In this document: piece after piece, positions 21,278 through 26,717 of the stretch
How the letters are laid out: every line of letters starts with the position of its first letter
How positions within the stretch are numbered: position 1 is the stretch's first letter
Assembly: GCA_034437795.1 (NCBI GenBank)
Contig: DAOTTI010000016.1
Span: 1 to 26,717, forward strand
Direction: 5' to 3'
DNA: 26,717 bases
Source: DAOTTI01 sp034437795
GTDB taxonomy: Bacteria > Chloroflexota > UBA11872 > UBA12225
Program-made: the position numbers and the translations under genes
The notes under the pieces: model-generated
The model's input: the letters and a program-made list of their open reading frames with translations, nothing else
Told to the model about the DNA's origin: nothing
Database searches by the model: none

Positions 21278-22819
21278 TCAGGGCTGCGGTTCCGTGCCGG
21301 CGACGCCCGGCCCGTAGGGGAGGATGGCGTTGAGTGGGTAGGCGTTCTGGATGATGTCTCCCGTGGCGCGCGCCCAGCGCCACAGCCGGGCCACGAGGTC
21401 TCGTTTGACCGCCTGGTACGCCGGATCGCCCTGCCGATTGGTCGTCTCGTAGGGATCGCGGCGCAGGTCGTAGAGCTCGTCGTAGTCGAAGGCGTTCCAG
21501 ACGTACTTGAACTCGCGGGTCCGCACCAGGCGCTGAGTGTAGAAGTTCTCGTGTCCCAGGAACTCACCCACGAACTGGTCCGGCCAGCCGTCGGGGGTCT
21601 CACCACGCAGGAACGGCAGGAGTGACCGGCCGTGCGCCTCCGAGAGCGGCGGGGCGCCGGCGAGCTCAAGGAGCGTGGGGCCCAGGTCGATCAGCGATAC
21701 GAAGGCATCGATGCGCCGGCCCGGGCGGATGATGCCGGCCGGCCAGCGTACGAGCAGGGGCACGCGGTAGGCCTCGTCAAAGGCCGGCACGCCTTTGGCG
21801 AAGAGCCCGTGGGCGCCGGCGTAATCGCCGTGGTCGCTGGTGTAGAGCATGATGGTGTTGTCGGCCTGGCCGGTGCGCTCCAGGGCGTCCAGGATCCGCC
21901 CCAGCTGCTCGTCCAGGAACGTGATCATGGCGCAGTAGTGGCGGATCATCTGCGCCAGCTCAGTCCAGGGCAGGTGCCCCCACAGCTGCTCGTGCAGGCG
22001 CCGGTAGATGTTGGGCTTATCTCGCAGGTCGTCGGCGTAGCTGGGGAGGTCACGGAGCGCCTCCAGGTCTTCCAGGCGGTACTGGCTCAGGTAGCGCCCG
22101 TGGGCGACGTACGGGTCGTGCGGGTTGGTCCAGCCAACGTAGAGGCACCAGGGCTGGTCCCACGTGGCCTGCTCCTCGATCATCTGGACGGCGCGCGTCG
22201 TCACCCGCCCGTCACGCGTCCCCTCTGGGGGCGTGGTGCTGGTGGCGTAGAGCACGCGGCGGGGCCAGCCCTCCCGCTCCTGGTACAGGGCGTGCTCCAG
22301 GGCGGGGGCCCTGCTCGCCGGCTCGGCCAGGCGGATCTCTCTTGGCCGCGGACGGTATGGCTCGTTGCGGGGGTGCCGCCCTGGCGGGCCACCTTCGGCG
22401 CGGCCACCCACGGGGATGGGATCCGGCTCTTCCCAGCCAAAGGCGGCCGGCGATCGGACGTCGGAGACGTGCCATTTGCCCAGGTAGCGCAGCCGGTAGC
22501 CGGCGCTTCGCAGGTGCTCCGACCACAGGCGCACGTCCGGGTAGATGTCGCGGCGCATGGCCGCCGGCGTGTGGTTGTTGTTCCACATGCCGTTGGCGTG
22601 GGGATAGAGGGCCGACATCAGCGCGGCGCGGGCGGGGGCGCACATGGGGGTGGGGGTGCGCGCCTCGGCGAAGGACAGCCCCTCGCGCGCCAGCCGGTCC
22701 ATCACCGGCGTCCGTACCGGCGGACGCCCGCTGTGGCCCGCCTCACTACCCAGGGCATACCCGTTGTGATGATCGCTCATCACCAGCAGGATGTTCGGCC
22801 GGTCCGTCTTGCTCGCCAT
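21278..22819 (-). CDS. FGly-type sulfatase (arylsulfatase/choline-sulfatase-like)
   Basis: This 513-residue protein from ATG 22819 belongs to the type I sulfatase family. The formylglycine motif C-x-P-x-R is CAPAR (Cys60-Arg64), followed by AALMSALYP. The metal-site start is NILLVMSDHHNG (Asp16, with HH where DDQ/DQH is common), and later metal residues are in LYTSDHGDYAGAHGLFAKG. The Cys must be converted to formylglycine by a maturase not seen here. No signal peptide is visible, so it may act in the cytoplasm or leave by another route. AAGGAGGAG lies about 12 bases upstream of the ATG. The start is two bases after the stop of the upstream GT4 gene, so they are co-transcribed. Substrate could be a sulfated sugar, phenol or choline sulfate. 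Confidence 0.93.
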   Translation of the reverse strand: MASKTDRPNILLVMSDHHNGYALGSEAGHSGRPPVRTPVMDRLAREGLSFAEARTPTPMCAPARAALMSALYPHANGMWNNNHTPAAMRRDIYPDVRLWSEHLRSAGYRLRYLGKWHVSDVRSPAAFGWEEPDPIPVGGRAEGGPPGRHPRNEPYRPRPREIRLAEPASRAPALEHALYQEREGWPRRVLYATSTTPPEGTRDGRVTTRAVQMIEEQATWDQPWCLYVGWTNPHDPYVAHGRYLSQYRLEDLEALRDLPSYADDLRDKPNIYRRLHEQLWGHLPWTELAQMIRHYCAMITFLDEQLGRILDALERTGQADNTIMLYTSDHGDYAGAHGLFAKGVPAFDEAYRVPLLVRWPAGIIRPGRRIDAFVSLIDLGPTLLELAGAPPLSEAHGRSLLPFLRGETPDGWPDQFVGEFLGHENFYTQRLVRTREFKYVWNAFDYDELYDLRRDPYETTNRQGDPAYQAVKRDLVARLWRWARATGDIIQNAYPLNAILPYGPGVAGTEPQP

Positions 22820-22821
22820 CG

Positions 22822-24081
22822 TTAGCGTGTCTCCTCCTTCTCCGTTCGCCGCTGCCGGCGGTCGATCAGCTCCTGATAGATAGCCTCCGTGCGCTCCGCG
22901 GCGTGGCGCCAGGTGAAGTGCTCCAGCACCCGCCGGCGCCCGTTGGCGCCCCACTGGGCCATACGGGCCGGGTCGCGCAGCGCCTCGCCGATCCCCCAGG
23001 CGATGTCGGCCGGGTCATGGCCGTTCACGTGCAGGCCGGTCTGGCCCGGCCCGTGGCTGATCACCTGCTCGCGGAAGCCGACCACGCCCCGCGCCCCGAC
23101 GACCACCGGCTTGCCCATGGCCATCGCCTCCAGGCAGACGATGCCAAACGGCTCGTAGGTGGAGGGAAAGACCGCCAGGTCGGCCAGGGCGTAGTGGGCG
23201 ATGCGCTCGTCCTCGGTCACGAACTCGTAGCGCAGGGTGACGCGCTCCTGGATCCCAAGCTCGCGCACGCGCCGCGCGATCGGCTCCTCCAGCTCGCCGA
23301 CGCCCAGGATGACCAGGCGCGCCGCGGGGAAGCGGGCGAAGACGCGCGGCAGGGCCTCCACCAGCTGCAGCGCACCCTTCACCGGCGTCAGCCGGCCGAT
23401 GTAGAAGATCACCTGGTCGCCGGAGGCGATCCCATAGCGCTGGCGCAAAGCCGCCACCTGCTCGGGGCTGGCCGCGCCCGGCCGGTAGCGCTCCGGATCG
23501 ACGCCGTTCCAGACGACGAAGATCTTGGACGCATCCCACCCGTGCGCCGCCATGTCTTCCTTCATGGCGTGGCTGACGGTGACGATCCCGTCGGCGGCGT
23601 AGGCCAGGGCCCCCTCGAAGTGGTGCACCGCCGGCGCGCCGCCTCCCGGCTGCCGTCCCCACTCCGTGCTGTGGACATGGAAGACCACCGGCAGGCGGCG
23701 CTCCCCCGCCAGGATCAAGCCGGCCATGCCGGAGAGCCAGTCCTGGATGGCGATGATCTCCAGCCCCTCGGTAAGGCGGGTCTGCGCCGCCGCCTGGAGG
23801 TTGAAGACCAGCAGATCAGAGAAGAAGCGCCCCCAGCTTCGCAGCTCGTCCGAGATGACGTACGGAAAGAGCGGCGTCGCGTCGAAGAGGGGCACGCGGC
23901 GCACTCGCACGCACTTGGAATCCACCGGCGGGACCGACGGCCGCCACGCCGTGTGCTCAGGCGTCCAGACGTAGAGCTCATGCCCGCGGTCGGCCAGCGC
24001 GGTGGTGATCCACTGCGCGTAGGTCCCGAGGCCGCCCACGATGGTTGGAGGGAACTCCCAGCAATGAAATGCAATGTTCAC
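22822..24081 (-). CDS. GT4-family glycosyltransferase (glycogen-synthase-like)
   Basis: From GTG 24081 the protein has 419 residues with a GT-B fold. The N-terminal nucleotide-sugar loop is PPTIVGGLGTYAQWITTAL (11-29); the C-terminal half has IFYIGRLTPVKGALQLVEAL and the E-x7-E motif in STYEPFGIVCLEAMAMGKP. These are retaining transferases that build alpha-glucans, trehalose-type sugars or surface glycans from NDP-sugars. The GTG start is supported by AAAGGATGA just upstream; the 130-codon extension beyond it is low-complexity. It lies two bases before the sulfatase ATG and 352 bp after the sister GT4 gene. The donor sugar and acceptor are not evident from sequence. Confidence 0.93.
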   Translation of the reverse strand: MNIAFHCWEFPPTIVGGLGTYAQWITTALADRGHELYVWTPEHTAWRPSVPPVDSKCVRVRRVPLFDATPLFPYVISDELRSWGRFFSDLLVFNLQAAAQTRLTEGLEIIAIQDWLSGMAGLILAGERRLPVVFHVHSTEWGRQPGGGAPAVHHFEGALAYAADGIVTVSHAMKEDMAAHGWDASKIFVVWNGVDPERYRPGAASPEQVAALRQRYGIASGDQVIFYIGRLTPVKGALQLVEALPRVFARFPAARLVILGVGELEEPIARRVRELGIQERVTLRYEFVTEDERIAHYALADLAVFPSTYEPFGIVCLEAMAMGKPVVVGARGVVGFREQVISHGPGQTGLHVNGHDPADIAWGIGEALRDPARMAQWGANGRRRVLEHFTWRHAAERTEAIYQELIDRRQRRTEKEETR

Positions 24082-24433
24082 GATGTCATCCTTTCGGCTG
24101 CGCTCCAGCAGAGGTAGGCAGGCCACGACCGGCGATGGCGCCGGCCTTCCGGCGGTAGTGGTCTTCCGGCGTTCTCCTCCACGCCGCCGCGCCGGTCGCC
24201 ACGCTGCGCGCCCTGCCGCTGGAACGCAGACAGGCACGTGGCGTGCCGGGCCGGCGCAGCAGCCCGGAGCGCCTCGACGCACTCGCCTCCGCTGCCTGGG
24301 CCACAGCGACGGAAGGGCAGCGCCGCGGAGCGGCGCGGCGCAACGGGATGTCCGGCCGCGGCAGCGCGGGAAACGGCCGCGTCCCAGGACACGCCGAGCG
24401 GCCGGCGCCCGACGAGGCGGTGGCGAGCAACTG
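24082..24433. other. 352-bp gene-free spacer between the two glycosyltransferase genes
   Basis: The frames crossing this region on both strands are low-complexity Arg/Ala/Pro-rich shadows, and I see no homology, clear promoter or repeat family member. It may contain a separate promoter for the second glycosyltransferase-sulfatase pair, but nothing obvious shows it. Confidence 0.45.
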
Positions 24434-25801
24434 TCACAGGCCCTTCCAGGCGCTCTCGGCACTGTCGGCACTGCCGCCTGGCCACGCGCTCGGCGGGAAG
24501 GGGACGGTCTCCGCCACCCCCTGCCTCAGCGCCAGGTATTCCAGCTTCCCGAGGAGATTTTCGATCACCTCCGGCCAGGTGAAAAGGGCCGCCGTTCGCT
24601 TGGCCTCCTGCCGGATCTCGTCGGCCAGGCGCGGATTGGAGCGCACGTGCAACAGATAGCCCACTAGCTCCTCCGGGTCGTCGGTTTCGGTGACCAGGCA
24701 GTTCTGGAACGAGACGGCGTAGTCCTCCCCCGTGGCGCCGACGACGGCCACGCCTCCGGCACCCATCACCTCCAGGCCCACGATGCCGAACGGCTCGTGG
24801 CCGCTGTTGGCCAGCACCGCGTCCGATGCACCGTAGCACAGCCGCTTCAATTCGTCTGTGACAAAAAACCGCAGATTGAGCACGTCGGCCTCGGCGGCCA
24901 GCTGGACGATGGCCTCCAGCGCCTGCCGGTCCGAGCCGCACGGGGGCACGTCGCGCACGCGCAGCCCGCGCCGGTAGGCGTGCCCCAGCACCTCTGCGCC
25001 ATGGGGCTCGATCCCGCCCCGCATGACGAATTTCACCGGAAAGCCCCGCTCTTTCAGGCGCGCCACGGCTTCCACGGCCATGATCCAGCGTTTATCTGGA
25101 TCGAACCGCCCGATCTTGAACAGGAGCGGCGCGGCGTCGATCCGGCTGCGCAGGGCGGCCACCGCTCCCGGATCCGGCGGCAGGAGATAGCGGTCCGGAA
25201 TGCCGTTGGGGATCACCAGGGGGTTCAGCCCCAGATCCCACATGATGTGCTTCATGTAGCGCGAGACGGTGGTGATGGTGGCCACGAAGCTGAGACGGCC
25301 CCAGTTGATGCGGTGAAAGGAGAAGACGTTGTTCGCGTTCCAGAGCAGGATCGCGCGGTTGCGCAGACCACGGGCGTGCAGGAGATCGCTGATGCGGCAG
25401 GTGGCCTCTGCTGTGTGCCACTCCTCTGCCAGGACTGCCACCAGCTTGCCCTGGTCCAGCGCCGGCCGGACGAGGTGCTCAACGACGAAGGGCGGGGCGC
25501 TGTCGTTGAAGTCGTTCCACTTGCCTTCTTCGCCGTCGTAGACGCCAGCGCGGTGGAAGTGGCTGATCCACTGGCACCAGCGGTGCAGCACCAGCCGCCC
25601 GTCCAGGCGCTCCTCCCAGCCGGGCAGGTCAGGATCGCCGATGAACAGGAGGTGGGTCCGGAAGCCCAGCTCAGCCAGGGCCTGCGACAGTTCGGCTACC
25701 CGCACGCCCAACCCGCCGGCGATGGAGTACGGCTGATCGGGACCTTCGAAGCAGAGGATGACGAATTCCAGATTGTCCGGGGTGAGCTGAACGGTCGCCA
25801 T
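24434..25801 (-). CDS. GT4-family glycosyltransferase (glycogen-synthase-like), first of pair
   Basis: This 455-residue GT-B glycosyltransferase has the N-terminal loop SIAGGLGVRVAELSQALAEL, a WHTAEAT segment after it, a central LLFKIGRFDPDKRWIMAVEAV strand-helix, and the E-x7-E region in NSGHEPFGIVGLEVMGAGG. It resembles glycogen/starch-synthase-like members but is clearly diverged from its neighbour. The ATG at 25801 has no Shine-Dalgarno; TACACT lies ten bases before it, so a leaderless transcript is possible. It begins the minus-strand set GT4, GT4, sulfatase. The last 25 residues are low-complexity (GGSADSAESAWKGL). Confidence 0.92.
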   Translation of the reverse strand: MATVQLTPDNLEFVILCFEGPDQPYSIAGGLGVRVAELSQALAELGFRTHLLFIGDPDLPGWEERLDGRLVLHRWCQWISHFHRAGVYDGEEGKWNDFNDSAPPFVVEHLVRPALDQGKLVAVLAEEWHTAEATCRISDLLHARGLRNRAILLWNANNVFSFHRINWGRLSFVATITTVSRYMKHIMWDLGLNPLVIPNGIPDRYLLPPDPGAVAALRSRIDAAPLLFKIGRFDPDKRWIMAVEAVARLKERGFPVKFVMRGGIEPHGAEVLGHAYRRGLRVRDVPPCGSDRQALEAIVQLAAEADVLNLRFFVTDELKRLCYGASDAVLANSGHEPFGIVGLEVMGAGGVAVVGATGEDYAVSFQNCLVTETDDPEELVGYLLHVRSNPRLADEIRQEAKRTAALFTWPEVIENLLGKLEYLALRQGVAETVPFPPSAWPGGSADSAESAWKGL

Positions 25802-25974
25802 CAGCGGGGCGAGTGTAGCGCATCGTGGGCGCGCAGGTGGCTGCAGTTGCCTGGTTGCGGCGCGTCGACCGCCGGGAGGTGCGCTGCGTGCGGCGGAGCA
25901 GAGACGCTCTCCTTCGGCACGGCTGGCTCAAGGTCTCCCTTTGGCAGGGACGCTTTCCGGGGGCCGCAGCTGAC

Positions 25975-26025
25975 CTCACCCCCTAGCCCCCTCTCCGCGT
26001 CGGAGAGGGGGAACGACGGCCATGG
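25975..26025. repeat. Intergenic palindrome, intact copy
   Basis: CTCACCCCCTAG is followed by an exact hairpin: CCCCCTCTCCG (25987-25997), CGT loop, CGGAGAGGGGG (26001-26011), and then the tail AACGACGGCCATGG. The last 25 bases (26001-26025) recur exactly at 26182-26206. This is the best-conserved member of the palindrome family seen throughout the window's spacers. Confidence 0.85.
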
Positions 26026-26072
26026 GGAGAGGAGGTCACCCGCGGTGGCCGCGCCGGGAGGGAGCAGGGACG

Positions 26073-26206
26073 TCACCCCCTAGTGCACCATCAGGCCAGC
26101 GATTTGGCATTGCCTTCCCTGGTGCGCGGGCTTGCATTCCCAAAGAGGTCGTCTGAAACGGCACTAGCCCCCGCTCCGACGCGGAGAGGGGGAACGACGG
26201 CCATGG
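26073..26206. repeat. Intergenic palindrome, copy split by an insertion
   Basis: TCACCCCCTAG (26073-26083) matches the left part of the intact copy, and CTAG plus CCCCCGCTCCG-ACG-CGGAGAGGGGG and its tail (26164-26206) matches the right part. Only the 80 bp between the two CTAG tetranucleotides and one copy of CTAG are extra. The hairpin arms retain pairing except at one position. Confidence 0.8.
26084..26163. mobile_element. 80-bp MITE-like insertion flanked by CTAG duplication
   Basis: Compared with the intact palindrome at 25975-26025, this 80-bp segment interrupts the second copy at its CTAG. CTAG is present on both sides (26080-26083 and 26164-26167), as expected for a 4-bp target duplication. 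The ends are imperfect inverted repeats: TGCACCATCAGGC on the left against TGCCGTTTCAGAC read inward from the right, sharing TGC and TCAG. It encodes nothing. The mobilising transposase family is unknown. Confidence 0.6.
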
Positions 26207-26391
26207 CCTGGCGCGATCCGTGCCCGTAGCGCACGGGCGGCGGGCGCGGGGCAGTTGCTCTGCGCGACCGGCTTGCGTACCCTCCCGTCGCGGATGGCGG
26301 CGCGCTGGCCGGTGGCGGCCACGGCCGCCGCTAGCCCTCGCCCGGTACAGTCCTGCTACGTCTGACCCGCACCGTGCTCCCGCCTGCGTCG

Positions 26392-26717
26392 ATGGCCGCC
26401 GCTGCCGCTGAACGCTCGCGGCGCCCGTCGATTGGCGCCGCCGCGGCGATCCTGCTCATCGGGTTTGTCGCCAGCCGCCTGCTGGGCCTGGCGCGCGACG
26501 TGCTGATCGGCGCACAGTTCGGCACGTCCGCCGATTATGACCTGTATGTGGCGGCCTTCCGCATTCCGGACACGATCTTTACGCTCGTGGCCGGTGGGGC
26601 GCTCGGGTCGGCGCTGGTCCCCGTCTTCGCCGAGCACAAGGCGAGCGGGCAGCCGGCGGCGCTGGCGCGACTGGCCAGCGCCGTCTTCAACCTGCTCGCG
26701 CTCACCGCCGGGCTGGG
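26392..26717 (+). CDS. murJ: Lipid II flippase MurJ/MviN, N-terminal part (runs off window)
   Basis: From ATG 26392 the frame is open to the window end and gives about 108 residues. A short polar start leads to the first membrane helix IGAAAAILLIGFVASRLLGL, the family motif RDVLIGAQFGTSADYDLYVAAFRIPD, then FTLVAGGALGSALVPVFAEHKASG. This combination is the N-terminal signature of MurJ/MviN flippases (MOP superfamily), which move lipid II to the outer face of the membrane for peptidoglycan synthesis. An in-frame GTG at 26374 would add six residues; neither start has a strong ribosome-binding site. The C-terminal 70-80 percent lies outside the window. Confidence 0.93.
   Translation, partial: MAAAAAERSRRPSIGAAAAILLIGFVASRLLGLARDVLIGAQFGTSADYDLYVAAFRIPDTIFTLVAGGALGSALVPVFAEHKASGQPAALARLASAVFNLLALTAGL

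Larger units (their letters stand above)
25802..26391. other. 590-bp divergent gene-free region with palindromes and a MITE-like insertion
   Basis: It lies between the first glycosyltransferase gene (minus) and the MurJ gene (plus). It contains two copies of a perfect palindrome element, one of them split by an 80-bp insertion; both are described separately. The remainder (25802-25970 and 26207-26391) shows no gene and no clear promoter. Confidence 0.55.

Overview
The window is GC-rich (by eye roughly two thirds G+C), single-chromosome-style bacterial DNA. It carries about twenty protein genes, one tRNA, several broken genes and an unusual amount of repeat-rich intergenic DNA. The gene families (Gfo/Idh/MocA dehydrogenase, enolase-superfamily dehydratase, sugar-phosphate isomerase-like TIM barrel, Tat-type sugar-binding lipoprotein, sulfatase, TM1367-type cyclophilin-like protein, permease-prefix/PadR pair) and the intergenic palindromes suggest a free-living Chloroflexota bacterium, perhaps near Thermomicrobia/Sphaerobacter. 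That placement is inference; no phylogenetic marker here settles it.

Layout. 1-100 is the 3' end of a rhodanese-type sulfurtransferase. 376-1154 holds two small overlapping genes of unknown function. 1213-4975 is a minus-strand catabolic cluster: TIM-barrel isomerase/epimerase, D-2-hydroxyacid dehydrogenase, cyclophilin-like protein, and Gfo/Idh oxidoreductase, the last two translationally coupled. 5521-7953 has uracil phosphoribosyltransferase, preceded by three evenly spaced 17-bp palindromes, and a GT39-like membrane glycosyltransferase. 8017-8973 has a coiled-coil protein and a membrane-protein gene broken by a stop codon. 9120-10319 is an enolase-superfamily enzyme. 10581-10795 is the isolated start of a glyoxalase-fold gene, with promoter-like sequence, perfect leader hairpin and ribosome-binding site. 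10727-12487 is a PadR regulator with its membrane partner and a candidate operator. 12831-13205 is an intact glyoxalase-fold gene. 13649-15040 is an orphan solute-binding lipoprotein. 15541-15616 is tRNA-Gly(TCC).

The right third is signalling and glycan work. A membrane histidine kinase, a small secreted protein behind the best promoter in the window, and an OmpR-type response regulator run on the plus strand. They face a response regulator/HD-GYP c-di-GMP phosphodiesterase on the minus strand. Next is a minus-strand set of two GT4 glycosyltransferases and an FGly-type sulfatase. The window ends inside the start of a MurJ/MviN lipid II flippase gene.

Sugar dehydrogenase, dehydratase, isomerase, hydroxyacid dehydrogenase, sugar-binding protein and sulfatase together suggest scavenging of oxidised or sulfated sugars, though no complete pathway or transporter is present. 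I found no CRISPR array, prophage, transposase, toxin-antitoxin pair or recognisable defence system. The most distinctive signals are non-coding: an 80-bp MITE-like insertion inside an intergenic palindrome, the operator-like arrays upstream of upp, padR and the HD-GYP gene, and the truncated glyoxalase gene that kept its start signals.
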